Below are positions 53,438 through 62,035 of a DNA stretch of 64,000 nt, piece after piece. The translations under genes were made by a program, and so were the position numbers. The stretch is from NCBI RefSeq assembly GCF_003002955.1, contig NZ_PVTJ01000015.1, positions 1 to 64,000 of the forward strand, in the 5' to 3' direction. Origin of the DNA: Glycomyces artemisiae. GTDB taxonomy: Bacteria > Actinomycetota > Actinomycetes > Mycobacteriales > Micromonosporaceae. Each line of letters opens with the position of its first letter. Position 1 is the first letter of the stretch. A model generated the notes under the pieces. That model had not been told where the DNA came from. It did no database searches and saw nothing but the letters and a program-made list of their open reading frames with translations.

Positions 53438-54121
53438 ATGATCCCACTGCTGACCCGCTACGGCGCCCGTCTGGCCGCCGTGCTCGTCCTCGCACTCGGG
53501 GCCGTCATAGCCGTCAACGCCGTGACCGACGACCCGTCCGAGCAGGACGCCCAGCACCCCAGCCAGGCCGCCGCCGAGCAGCAGGCCGAGGCCGAGGCCG
53601 CGTACGAGGAAGTCCGCTACCTGCACGTCAACTACATCGACGAGACCGCGGGCGCCGACGTCGCGGTGAAGGCCGACGCGCTCGCCGACTTCGCCGCCGA
53701 CCGGGCCGAGAGCCTGAACAGCGCCCAGGAGGACGCCGACCAGGCCGAAGCGGAGGCCGAGGCCGAAGCCGAGGCGAACTCGAACCCGACGTCCGTCGAC
53801 ATCCCGTCGAGCTGCTCGGACTACTCCGGGAACAAGGCCACCGGCTGCGCGATGGCGCTGGACAACGGCCACGACCTGGAGCAGGTCGGCTGCCTCGTGG
53901 CCCTGTGGGACCGCGAGTCCGGCTGGAACGAGTACGCCGCCAACGGCATCGGCGCGTACGGCATCCCGCAGGCGCTGCCCGGCTCGAAGATGGAGAGCGC
54001 CGGCTCGGACTGGGAGACCAACCCCGTCACCCAGATCAAGTGGGGCCTCGGCTACATCGAAGGCCGCTACGGCGACCCGTGCGGCGCGTGGGCCCACTCC
54101 GAAGACGTCGGCTGGTACTAG
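53438..54121 (+). CDS. Secreted transglycosylase-like (SLT/lysozyme-fold) protein, copy 1
   Basis: A 227-residue secreted or membrane-anchored protein. An N-terminal hydrophobic segment (about 12-32) is followed by a Gln/Glu/Ala-rich coiled-coil spacer with long EAEAEAEA runs. The C-terminal domain of about 95 residues carries WDRESGWNEYAANGIGAYGIPQ, the SLT-type lysozyme signature with catalytic Glu in ESGWN. Two or three cysteines could form disulphides. It would cleave peptidoglycan glycan strands. AGGAG precedes ATG 53438. A paralogue follows at 54202 with about 60 per cent estimated similarity over the domain. Confidence 0.87.
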   Translation: MIPLLTRYGARLAAVLVLALGAVIAVNAVTDDPSEQDAQHPSQAAAEQQAEAEAAYEEVRYLHVNYIDETAGADVAVKADALADFAADRAESLNSAQEDADQAEAEAEAEAEANSNPTSVDIPSSCSDYSGNKATGCAMALDNGHDLEQVGCLVALWDRESGWNEYAANGIGAYGIPQALPGSKMESAGSDWETNPVTQIKWGLGYIEGRYGDPCGAWAHSEDVGWY

Positions 54122-54129
54122 CTGCACAG

Positions 54130-54159
54130 ACGGGGCGGGCGCTCATGCGCCCGCCCCGT
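54130..54159 (+). terminator. Terminator between tandem transglycosylase genes
   Basis: A perfect 13-bp stem (54130-54142 with 54147-54159) with a TCAT loop is followed by TCCGC, 8 nt past the stop of the first gene. The second gene may therefore need its own promoter, although only 43 nt remain before its start. Confidence 0.75.
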
Positions 54160-54201
54160 TCCGCACTCCCCCTTCCTTTCCTCCTCCCCCAGGAGCCCCT
54201 T

Positions 54202-54873
54202 GTGATCCCGAAGCTGACCCGCCACGCCGCTCGGATCGCCGCGGTCCTCGTGCTGGCCCTCGGGGCCGTCATCGCGGTCATGGCCGCGACCGACCGGCCC
54301 GCCGACGAGGACGCGAACCACCCGAGCAACGCCGCCGCCGAGAACCAGGCCGAGGCCGAGGCCGCGTTCGACGAGGCCCGCTCGCACCACATGAACTACA
54401 TCGCCGCGACCGCCGGGGCCGACGTCACCGTCAAGGCCGCGGCGGTCGCGGAGTACGCGGTCGACAAGGCCGAAGGCCTGGACGACGCCCAGGAGGGCGC
54501 CGACCAGGCCGCGGAAGAGGCCGCCCGGAACACGAACCCGACGTCAGTCGAGGTCCCGTCGAGCTGCGGCGAGTACTCCGGGAACCGGGCCACCGGCTGC
54601 GCGATCACGCTCGAGCGCGGGTACGACCTGGAGCAGTTCGCGTGCCTGGAGCTCCTCTGGAGCAAGGAGTCCGGCTGGAACGAGCTCGCCGAGAACTCGA
54701 TCGGCGCCTACGGCATCCCCCAGGCCTACCCCGGTTCCAAGATGGTCAGCGAGGGCGACGACTGGGCGACCAACCCCGTCACCCAGATCAAGTGGGGCCT
54801 GGGCTACGTCGAGGGGAAGTACGGGACCCCGTGCGACGCCTGGGCGTACTCCGAGGCCGAGGGCTTCTACTGA
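54202..54873 (+). CDS. Secreted transglycosylase-like (SLT/lysozyme-fold) protein, copy 2
   Basis: A 223-residue paralogue of the preceding protein, with the same hydrophobic start (HAARIAAVLVLALGAVIAVM), spacer and C-terminal SLT-type domain (WSKESGWNELAENSIGAYGIPQ). The linker is shorter and lacks the EAEAEA runs. GTG 54202 has AGGAG at 6 nt. The last 330 nt are covered on the opposite strand by the extension of the gene ending at 54544. The two copies share the C-terminal WGLGYxEGxYGxPC pattern. Likely role: peptidoglycan remodelling during hyphal growth or sporulation, as inferred from the domain. Confidence 0.87.
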   Translation: MIPKLTRHAARIAAVLVLALGAVIAVMAATDRPADEDANHPSNAAAENQAEAEAAFDEARSHHMNYIAATAGADVTVKAAAVAEYAVDKAEGLDDAQEGADQAAEEAARNTNPTSVEVPSSCGEYSGNRATGCAITLERGYDLEQFACLELLWSKESGWNELAENSIGAYGIPQAYPGSKMVSEGDDWATNPVTQIKWGLGYVEGKYGTPCDAWAYSEAEGFY

Positions 54874-55536
54874 CCCGGCGCAGGCCTTCAGGTAGCCGCC
54901 GATGACGACGAGCGCGACGATCCCCGAGGCGATCGTGAGCCGCTGGAGCAGGCCCGCCATCTCCAGCCAGTGCGGCCGCGGCATCGAGAACCACTCAAGG
55001 ACGTACGGCAGCGACGTGAACGACAGGGCCGCCACCGAGAACCACGCGCACCCGACCACGAGGTTCGCGCGCTTGGCGCGCTCGGGCTCGGTGCGGCGCA
55101 GCCAGCGCCCGAAGGCGATGCCGAGGACGGCCATGATGCAGAAGGCGGCGAACGCCGAGTAGCGGTGCACCAGGTGGTGGGTGCTGAACTCGGTGACGCC
55201 GTCGCGGTCGGAGGGGACGACGGCGACGATGGCGATGGCGGCGGCCCACGCGAACAGGGACCAGGAGAGCCATTTCGGGGCGCCGGTGTGGCGTGCTTGA
55301 AGCGCGAATGCGGAGGCGCCGAGGGAGAACAGGCCGAGCGCGACGGGCAGGAGCCAGCCGAGCGGCGTGTACAGGTGGATGCTGATGACCTTGTAGAGCG
55401 GGTTGAGTCCCGAGGTGGCGTGGAGGACGACCATGGCGACCAGGCCGGCCGCGAGGGACGCGTTCCCGACGCCGATGAATCCACTGGGGACCGTCGCTGT
55501 CGCGGTCCGGTTCGCTGCGGGGGCAAAAGAAACCAT
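54544..55536 (-). CDS. DUF998-like six-helix membrane protein with antisense extension
   Basis: A 330-residue frame. Residues 1 to about 218 form six membrane helices ending in VALVVIGGYLKAC, consistent with a complete DUF998 protein, with conserved LHATSGLNPLYKVIS and HLVHRYSAFAAF segments. The remaining 112 residues are not like that family: the frame meets no stop until 54544 and reads the antisense of the transglycosylase gene. A stop in another frame occurs right at the expected end (TAG within the reverse complement at 54869-54875). The true gene may end near 54875 after a frameshift or stop loss. The start ATG 55536 has GAGG upstream. The DUF998 part is confident; the tail is not. Confidence 0.65.
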   Translation of the reverse strand: MVSFAPAANRTATATVPSGFIGVGNASLAAGLVAMVVLHATSGLNPLYKVISIHLYTPLGWLLPVALGLFSLGASAFALQARHTGAPKWLSWSLFAWAAAIAIVAVVPSDRDGVTEFSTHHLVHRYSAFAAFCIMAVLGIAFGRWLRRTEPERAKRANLVVGCAWFSVAALSFTSLPYVLEWFSMPRPHWLEMAGLLQRLTIASGIVALVVIGGYLKACAGSVEALGLGVRPGVARGPVLPLDVAQAPLDLGDGVGRPVVALADHLGTGVGLGDAVGADRVLGELVPAGLLAPEELQARELLQVVPALERDRAAGGPVPGVLAAARRDLD

Positions 55537-55692
55537 GTGTAATAGCCTCTTTGTTTTCGGGCCCGGAATCAGTGACGCGGACACCCGAATCGCTCCCCCC
55601 GCCAGCACCCGGCCGGTGGTAGCGCCTGCCCTACCCCGGGGCCTCCTCCCCGGACCCGTGCCGCGCGGGCGGCGGTGTGCGAGGCTTGCGGG

Positions 55693-57477
55693 ATGAACGA
55701 GTTGGCCGGAGCGCTGTCCCCGTACCTTCGCCAGCACGCCGGGAACCCGGTGGCGTGGCGCCAGTGGGGGCCCGGGGCCCTCGCGGACGCGGCGGCGCGG
55801 GACGTGCCGCTGCTGATCTCGATCGGCTATTCGACGTGCCACTGGTGCCATGTGATGGCGCACGAGTCGTTCGAGGACCGGACGGTGGCGGCGGCGATCA
55901 ACGACCGGTTCGTTCCCGTGAAGGTGGACCGGGAGGAGCGGCCGGACCTGGACGCGGTGTACATGCAGGCGACGATGGCGATCACGGGGCAGGGCGGGTG
56001 GCCGATGACGGTGTTCGCGTTCCCGGACGGGACGCCGTTCTTCGCGGGCACGTACTTCCCGAAGGCGCATTTCCTGCGGCTGCTCGACGCGGTGCACGAC
56101 GCGTGGTCGTCGCAGCGGGAGGAGCTGCGGCACCAGGGCGCGGCGGTGGTGGAGGCCGCGGCGGCGGGCGGTCCGGCGTTCGCCGACGTGACGGTGGCGT
56201 GCCCGCTGGACGGGCCGTGCCCGCCGGCGCCGCCGGTGCGGTCGGCGATGCTCGACGGCGCGGCGGCGGCGGTGCTGGCGTCGGCTGACGGGGTGAACGG
56301 CGGGTTCGGGTCGGCGCCGAAGTTCCCGAGCGTGCCGACGCTGCGGTTCCTGCTCGACGCGTACGTGCGCACGGGCGACGCGCGGCTGCTGGATCACGTG
56401 AAGTTGACGGCGGAGCGGATGGCCCGCGGCGGGATCTACGACCAGCTGGAGGGCGGGTTCGCGCGTTACAGCGTGGACTCGTCGTGGACGGTGCCGCATT
56501 TCGAGAAGATGCTGTACGACAACGCGGAGCTGCTGTGGCTGTACGCGCGCCTCGGCGGGGAGGGCGAGCTGTTCGCGCGGGTCGCGGACGAGACGGCGGC
56601 GTTCCTGCTGGAGCGGTTCTCGACGCCGGAGGGGGCGTTCGCGGCGGCGTTCGACGCGGACACGGACGGGGTCGAGGGCCTGACGTACGTGTGGACGGCG
56701 GCGGAGCTGGAGGCGGTCCTCGGCCGCGACGACGCGGTGTTCGCCATGGGCGCGTTCGGGGTCGATGCGGCGGTGCCGAATTTCGAGCACGGCGCGAACG
56801 TGCTGGAGCTGCCGGAGGACCCGGCGGACGGGGCGCGGTTCGCGGCGGTGCGGCACCGGCTGCTGGCGGCGCGGCGGGAGCGGCCGCAGCCGGGGCGCGA
56901 CGACAAGGTCGTGGCGGCGTGGAACGGGATGGCGATCGCGGCGCTCGCGGAGTACTCGGCGCGCACGGGGCACCGGGATTCACTGGTGGCGGCCGAGCGG
57001 GCGGCGGCGTTCCTCGCGGAGCGGCACATCGGCGCGGACGGGCGCCTGGCGCGGGCGTCGCTGTCCGGGGAAGTGTCGGCGGCGCCGGGCATCCTGGAGG
57101 ACTACGCGGCCGTGGCGCTGGGGTTCCTGCGTCTGGGGGGTGAGTGGACGGCGCGGGCGACGGCGCTGCTGGAGCAGGTGCGCGCGCACTTCGGCGACGG
57201 CCTCGGCGGGTTCTTCGACACCGCGTCCGACGCGGAGGCGCTGGTGACGCGGCCCGCGGACGTGCACGACGGGCCGACGGCCTCGGGCTGGGCGCTCGCG
57301 GCGTCCGCGCTGCTGGAGGCGTACGCGGCCACGGGCGACGAGTCGTACAAGGACGACGCGTGGCGGGCGGTCGCGCGGGCCGAGCCGGTGATGTCGGGCA
57401 ACCCCCGGTTCACCGCGGGCCTGCACGCGGCCGCGGAGGCCCTGGTGAGGGTGCAGGGCGCTGCCGGCGAGTCCTGA
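55693..57477 (+). CDS. DUF255 thioredoxin-fold / six-hairpin glycosidase-like protein (YyaL family)
   Basis: A 594-residue protein of the YyaL/spermatogenesis-associated protein 20 family. The N-terminal DUF255 domain has a thioredoxin-like CxxC in STCHWCHVMAHESFED and GGWPMTVFAFPDGTPFFAGTYFP. The C-terminal alpha/alpha-barrel has NGGFGSAPKFPS, GGIYDQLEGGFARYSVD, WTVPHFEKMLYDNA and WNGMAIAALAEY. The biochemical role is not established; members are widespread and cytosolic. Start ATG 55693 has GAGG 8 nt upstream. It is transcribed alone, ahead of the ABC exporter genes. Confidence 0.93.
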   Translation: MNELAGALSPYLRQHAGNPVAWRQWGPGALADAAARDVPLLISIGYSTCHWCHVMAHESFEDRTVAAAINDRFVPVKVDREERPDLDAVYMQATMAITGQGGWPMTVFAFPDGTPFFAGTYFPKAHFLRLLDAVHDAWSSQREELRHQGAAVVEAAAAGGPAFADVTVACPLDGPCPPAPPVRSAMLDGAAAAVLASADGVNGGFGSAPKFPSVPTLRFLLDAYVRTGDARLLDHVKLTAERMARGGIYDQLEGGFARYSVDSSWTVPHFEKMLYDNAELLWLYARLGGEGELFARVADETAAFLLERFSTPEGAFAAAFDADTDGVEGLTYVWTAAELEAVLGRDDAVFAMGAFGVDAAVPNFEHGANVLELPEDPADGARFAAVRHRLLAARRERPQPGRDDKVVAAWNGMAIAALAEYSARTGHRDSLVAAERAAAFLAERHIGADGRLARASLSGEVSAAPGILEDYAAVALGFLRLGGEWTARATALLEQVRAHFGDGLGGFFDTASDAEALVTRPADVHDGPTASGWALAASALLEAYAATGDESYKDDAWRAVARAEPVMSGNPRFTAGLHAAAEALVRVQGAAGES

Positions 57478-57502
57478 ATCACCGGGCGGCCCGGGGAAAT
57501 CG

Positions 57503-57534
57503 GCTTGCCGCCCGGCAAGCGCGGCGCTTACGTT
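57503..57534 (+). promoter_or_regulatory. Promoter with overlapping inverted repeat for the ABC exporter
   Basis: A -35 TTGCCG (57505-57510) and -10 TACGTT (57529-57534) with an 18-nt spacer end 8 nt before the GTG at 57543, which would give a near-leaderless transcript. A perfect 7-bp inverted repeat (57503-57509 with 57514-57520) overlaps the -35, so a repressor could act here. The repeat could equally be a terminator of the preceding gene. Confidence 0.4.
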
Positions 57535-57542
57535 TGAATGTT

Positions 57543-59225
57543 GTGAAGCCGAGCCCGCTGCGTCCGCCGCCGCCGTCCGACATCCCCGCCGACCCGTGGC
57601 GGTACCTGCTGTTCGTCGCCCGGTCCCACACTGGCCTGGTCGCGCTCGGCTTCATCGGCCTGAGCGTCTCGGGCACGGCGTGGGTGCTGCTGCCGTGGGC
57701 CATCGCGAAAGTCGTCGACGAGGTCATCGCGGCGCAGAGCGCCGAGCCGCTGCTGCGGTGGAGCATCGTGCTCGTCCTCGTCGCCATCGCCTCGTCGTGG
57801 GTGTTCATCGCCGGGTACCGGGCGCTCTTCCTGGCCGAGTCGCACGCGCGCGTGCGCACCGTGCGCAACCTCACCGACCACCTGAACCTCGCCGGAACGG
57901 GCGTGCGCGGCGCGGTCTCCCCCGGCGAGATGGTCAACCTGTCCACTGAGGACGCCCACAAGACGGGGTCGTTCATCTTCCAGCTCGGGTTCGGGTGGAT
58001 GGGCGTCGTCATGCTCGGCGTCGGCACCGGCATGCTGTGGAACATCGCGCCCGCGCTCGGCGGCGTCATCCTCGGCGGCGTCCTGTTCATCGGGTTCGTC
58101 GTCGGCCCCGTCCTCAGCCGCCTCCAGCACCACCAGATCGCCTACCGCGCCTCGGTCGCCACCCTCACCGGGCAGGCCTCCGACGTCGTCGGCGGCCTGC
58201 GGGTCCTGCGCGGCGTCGGCGGCGAGGACCAGTTCTCGCGCCGCTACCGCACCGCCTCCGCGGACCTGCGCGACGCCGGGTACGGCGTCGCCCGCGCCGA
58301 CTCGTGGGTGCAGGGCCTGCGCACCAGCCTCCCCCTCGCCCTCATGGCCGCCATCACCTGGGTCGCCGCCCGCCTCGCCATCGCCGGGGAGATCAGCGTC
58401 GGCGAGCTGTCGGCCGCGTTCGGCATGACCGCGCTCGTCGCCCAGCACTCCGGCGCGATGATCGGCATGGCGCAGGCCGTCATCGCCGCCCAGGTCGCCT
58501 CCCGCCGCCTCACCGCGTTCTTCGGCACCCGCAGCGACATCGCCGACACCGGCACCGGCCGCGGCGCCGAAGGGGCCCTCCGCGACCCCGAGTCCGCGCT
58601 CGAACTCGAACCCGGACGCCTCACCGTGATCGTCAGCGCCGAGGCCAAGCCCGCCGAGGCCGCCGTCGAGCGCCTCGCCCGCTACCGCGAGTCCGGCGCC
58701 GAATGGGGCGGCACCAGGCTCGACGCGCTCGCCCTCGACGAGGTCCGCGAACGCGTCCTCCTCCTGCGCGACGACTACCTGTTCGCCCAGTCCCTCGGCG
58801 AGACCCTCCGCGTCGACGAAGCCAAGGCCCTCGCCGCCATCGAGGCCGCCTGCGCCGCGGACGTCCACTCCAGCCTCGGCGGGAACCTCGACGGCGAGGT
58901 CACGAATGGCGGCCGGAACCTCTCCGGCGGCCAGCGCCAGCGCCTGCGCCTCGCCCGGGCCCTCGCCGCGGACGCCGAGGTCCTCCTGGCCGTGGAGCCC
59001 ACGAGCGCCGTCGACGCGCACACCGAGAACCTCATCGCCTCCCGCATCGGCGCGGCCCGCAAGGGCCGCACCACGGCCGTGGTGACGGCGTCGCCGCTGT
59101 GGCTCGCCCGCGCCGACGCGGTCGCGTGGATGGTCGACGGGAAGGTGCGGGCCGCCGGTTCGCACGCGGAGCTGTCGAAGCACGCCGAGTACCGTTCCCT
59201 CACCTCCCGGCAGGAGTCCCGATGA
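57543..59225 (+). CDS. ABC exporter half with degenerate Walker motifs
   Basis: A 560-residue type IV ABC exporter half: six membrane helices (about 20-310), then a nucleotide-binding domain. That domain lacks a P-loop: the position reads GRLTVIVSAEAKPAEAAV. Walker B is LLAVEPTSAVD (Asp replaced by Val) and the H-loop histidine is replaced (VVTASPLW). The signature NLSGGQRQRL is intact (about 459). It therefore cannot bind ATP in the normal way at its own Walker A, and must work with the next subunit. GTG 57543 (TTG 57534 alternative). It is coupled to the partner by ATGA. Confidence 0.9.
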   Translation: MKPSPLRPPPPSDIPADPWRYLLFVARSHTGLVALGFIGLSVSGTAWVLLPWAIAKVVDEVIAAQSAEPLLRWSIVLVLVAIASSWVFIAGYRALFLAESHARVRTVRNLTDHLNLAGTGVRGAVSPGEMVNLSTEDAHKTGSFIFQLGFGWMGVVMLGVGTGMLWNIAPALGGVILGGVLFIGFVVGPVLSRLQHHQIAYRASVATLTGQASDVVGGLRVLRGVGGEDQFSRRYRTASADLRDAGYGVARADSWVQGLRTSLPLALMAAITWVAARLAIAGEISVGELSAAFGMTALVAQHSGAMIGMAQAVIAAQVASRRLTAFFGTRSDIADTGTGRGAEGALRDPESALELEPGRLTVIVSAEAKPAEAAVERLARYRESGAEWGGTRLDALALDEVRERVLLLRDDYLFAQSLGETLRVDEAKALAAIEAACAADVHSSLGGNLDGEVTNGGRNLSGGQRQRLRLARALAADAEVLLAVEPTSAVDAHTENLIASRIGAARKGRTTAVVTASPLWLARADAVAWMVDGKVRAAGSHAELSKHAEYRSLTSRQESR

Positions 59226-60970
59226 GCGACCAGACCGCGGGCCGCCTGCCCGTCGCCGACCGCGCCGCCATGTTCCAGGCGATCAAGCGGCTCGTCCTGG
59301 ACGACAAGGCCGCGTTCGCGGGCGTCGTCGCGCTCTATGCGGCCGCGGCCGGTGCCGGCGCGGCCCTGCCGGTGATGCTCGGGAAGGTCATCGACGGCAT
59401 CGGCGGGGGCTGGACGGCCTCCCGCGTGGACCTCGTGTGCGGCGTGATCGTCGCGCTGGTCCTGGTGCAGCTCGTCCTCATGCGCACGGGCCGCAGGCTC
59501 GGGTACCGGCTCGGCGAGCGGGCCGCGGCGCGGCTGCGCGAGTCGTTCATCGACCGGGTCCTGCGCCTGCCGCTGGGGACGGTGGAGCGGGCCGGGACCG
59601 GCGACCTCGCGACCCGCACGTCGGGCGATGTGGGCGCGGTCGCGGAGCTGCTGCGCAAGACCGGCCCGGAGGTCGCGGTGTCGTCGATCGAGGCGGTCGT
59701 GCTCGTCGCGGCCGCGTTCGTCGTCTCGCCGCTGCTGGGCGTGCTGTTCCTGGTGGGCGTGCCGACGCTGATCCTCACGTCCCGCCGGTACCTGCGCCTG
59801 GCGAGCCCGGTGTTCCTGTCGGAGCGGGCCGCGATGAGCGAGATCGCCGAGACTCTCACCGCGTCCGCCGCGGGCGCGCAAACTGTTGCGGCGTACCGGA
59901 TGCAGACCGAGCGCGGGGACGCCGGGTACGCGCGGGCGTCGACCCACATGGAGCGGCTGCGCGGGATCGTGCGCCTCCAGACCTGGTTCTTCCCGTCGGT
60001 GGACCTGACGTTCCTGCTCCCGGCCGTGTTCGTCACCGTCGTCGGGAGCCTGTGGTACCTCGAAGGGTGGGTCACCGTCGGGCAGGTCGTCGCGGTGGCG
60101 ATGCTGACGCTGCGCCTCGACGGGCCGGTGTTCCGGACCACCATGGCGCTCAGCGAGTTCCAGATGGGCGGGGCGGCGATGGCCCGCGTCGAGGGCGTGC
60201 ACCTCATGCCCGACGAGGTCCGCGACGCGGTGCCCGACGGCGCGGAGGTGCGCCTCGACGACGTCACGTTCGGGTACGGCGACGGGCCCGACGTGCTGCA
60301 CCGGCTCTCCCTGCACCCCAAGAAGGGCGAGCGGCTCGTCGTGGTGGGTCCTTCGGGGGCCGGGAAGTCCACGATCGCGCGCCTGGTCGCCGGGATCGAC
60401 AGGCCCCGTTCGGGTTCGGTGACCCTCGGCGGCGTGCCCGTCGCCGACGTGCCGCTGGAGACGGTGCGCCGCAAGGTCATCCTGGTGACCCAGGAGCACT
60501 ACGTCTTCACCGCCACCCTGCGCGAGAACCTGAACCTCGCGGCCCCCGAGGCCGGCGACGCGGCGCTGCTCGACGCGCTCGCCACCGTCGACGCCCGCTG
60601 GGTCGCGGACCTCCCGGCGGGCCTGGACACGATGCTCGGCGAGGAGCACCACGGCCTGAACCTCGCCGAAGCGCAGCAGCTCGCGCTGGCGCGCGTCATC
60701 CTCGCCGACCCGGACGTGGTGATCCTCGACGAGGCGACCGCGGGGATCGACCCGGGCAGCGCGGGGAACGTGGAGGCGTCGCTGGCGGCGGCCCTGCACG
60801 GGCGCACGGTGATCGCGATCGCGCACCAGCTCCAGGCCGCCGAGTCCGCGGACCGGATCGCGGTCGTGCAGGAGGGGCGGATCGCCGAGGAGGGCACGCA
60901 TGCGGAGCTGCTCGCGGCGGGCGGGGTGTACGCGGCGCTGTGGACGGCGTGGAAGGGCGTCGCTGCGTGA
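59222..60970 (+). CDS. ABC exporter half with intact Walker motifs and degenerate signature
   Basis: A 582-residue ABC exporter half, six membrane helices plus ATPase. Walker A VGPSGAGKST, Walker B VVILDEATAGID and H-loop IAIAHQLQ are intact. The signature is changed from LSGGQ to LNLAEAQ, which should destroy the opposing half-site. Together with the preceding subunit only one competent ATP site results: this Walker A/B with that subunit's LSGGQ. The start ATG 59222 overlaps the previous stop. The substrate is unknown (multidrug, peptide or lipid export are possible). Confidence 0.93.
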   Translation: MSDQTAGRLPVADRAAMFQAIKRLVLDDKAAFAGVVALYAAAAGAGAALPVMLGKVIDGIGGGWTASRVDLVCGVIVALVLVQLVLMRTGRRLGYRLGERAAARLRESFIDRVLRLPLGTVERAGTGDLATRTSGDVGAVAELLRKTGPEVAVSSIEAVVLVAAAFVVSPLLGVLFLVGVPTLILTSRRYLRLASPVFLSERAAMSEIAETLTASAAGAQTVAAYRMQTERGDAGYARASTHMERLRGIVRLQTWFFPSVDLTFLLPAVFVTVVGSLWYLEGWVTVGQVVAVAMLTLRLDGPVFRTTMALSEFQMGGAAMARVEGVHLMPDEVRDAVPDGAEVRLDDVTFGYGDGPDVLHRLSLHPKKGERLVVVGPSGAGKSTIARLVAGIDRPRSGSVTLGGVPVADVPLETVRRKVILVTQEHYVFTATLRENLNLAAPEAGDAALLDALATVDARWVADLPAGLDTMLGEEHHGLNLAEAQQLALARVILADPDVVILDEATAGIDPGSAGNVEASLAAALHGRTVIAIAHQLQAAESADRIAVVQEGRIAEEGTHAELLAAGGVYAALWTAWKGVAA

Positions 60971-61043
60971 ACCGTGGTGCAGCGGCGCCTGATTCCCCTG
61001 ATCGAAGGACATACGCGTAGCCACGCCACAAAATACCAGTAAT

Positions 61044-61097
61044 TCGCATTTGCGACACTAAGGTGGTCTCCCGTACCCGCGGCGCTGCGGCGCCGCG
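61044..61097. promoter_or_regulatory. Inverted repeats upstream of the alpha/beta hydrolase gene
   Basis: TCGCATTTGCGA (61044-61055) is a near-perfect palindrome and could be a small regulator site. A perfect 8-bp stem with a TGCG loop at 61078-61097 lies about 20 nt before the hydrolase ATG and might form a leader hairpin. Both are position-based suggestions. Confidence 0.25.
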
Positions 61098-61118
61098 CAC
61101 CTCGATCCGGGAGATCCC

Positions 61119-62018
61119 ATGCCGCGCACCACTTTGCCCCCGCACGTCCGCAAGCACCGCTGGGCCGGGTACACGTACTGGTCGCGGATGGCGTGCGCGG
61201 AGGCGCCGGTCCTCGACCCGGTGGTGCTCATCGGCGGCGCGCTGCACCGCAAGGAGGACTGGGGCCGCGTCGAGCAGGGGATGCTCGCCGCCGCGGACGT
61301 GCTGTGCCCGGACCTGCCCGGCTGGGGCGAGGCCGACCTGCTGCCGCCGTACCTCGGCCCGGACGTCCCGGTCGAGGCCCTGGTCCGGCTCCTCGACGAC
61401 CTGGGGATCGAGCGCGCCAACGTCTTCGCGGGCTCCTACGGGTCCTCGGTGGGGTACCGGATGGCGCAGACCCACCCGGACCGGATCGGCCGGATGGTCC
61501 TGGCCGGGACGATGGGCGGCATCCCCGCGGAGTCGCGGCCGATGATGCGCGCCGCCGTGGCCCTCGCCGAGTCCGGGCCGCGCGAGCGGTTCGGCCCGGC
61601 CGCGATCGAGGCGCTCATGAGCCCCGAGCCGGACATCGTCGGCAAGGCCGTGGTCCGCCGGATCATGTCGATGCGCTTCGGCTCCGCCGACGACGGGGAC
61701 CTCGCGAAGTTCATCGCGAACACGCACCGGCTGCTCTCGCGCGAGCTCATCGACCCGTCCGTGCCGCCCGCCGCGCCGATCCTGTTCACCACCGGCGAGC
61801 ACGACAACCTGACGCCGCCCGCGCTGTGCCGCGAGCTCGCGTTCACCTGCCCTGAAAGCTGGTACGTGGAGATCGCCCGCGCCGACCACCTCATCCACCT
61901 GGAGCGGCCCGCGCAGCTCGTGGACCTCATGACCCGGTTCTTCTCCGGCGAGGAGCTCGCGGAGCTGCCGTACGCCACCGTGGTCGAGGACCTGCGCCGG
62001 GTCCCGGTGCACGCCTAG
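61119..62018 (+). CDS. Alpha/beta-fold hydrolase
   Basis: A 299-residue soluble hydrolase. Nucleophile Ser106 is in FAGSYGSSVG, followed by the acid in GEHDNLTPP and His in ADHLIHLERPAQL. The cap (about 125-205) is helical. The oxyanion segment is LIGGALHRKEDW. No export signal is present. The fold fits esterases, lipases, haloperoxidases and thioesterases of type II polyketide or fatty-acid pathways; no cluster context identifies one. GGAG before ATG 61119. The terminator hairpin overlaps its stop codon. Confidence 0.85.
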   Translation: MPRTTLPPHVRKHRWAGYTYWSRMACAEAPVLDPVVLIGGALHRKEDWGRVEQGMLAAADVLCPDLPGWGEADLLPPYLGPDVPVEALVRLLDDLGIERANVFAGSYGSSVGYRMAQTHPDRIGRMVLAGTMGGIPAESRPMMRAAVALAESGPRERFGPAAIEALMSPEPDIVGKAVVRRIMSMRFGSADDGDLAKFIANTHRLLSRELIDPSVPPAAPILFTTGEHDNLTPPALCRELAFTCPESWYVEIARADHLIHLERPAQLVDLMTRFFSGEELAELPYATVVEDLRRVPVHA

Positions 62019-62031
62019 CGCACCGGGACCC
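61999..62031. terminator. Bidirectional hairpin overlapping a stop codon
   Basis: A perfect 12-bp stem (61999-62010 with 62020-62031), 9-nt loop, includes the last codons of the hydrolase gene and lies 4 nt from the stop of the convergent copper ATPase gene (62036). Confidence 0.7.
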
Positions 62032-62035
62032 GCAC

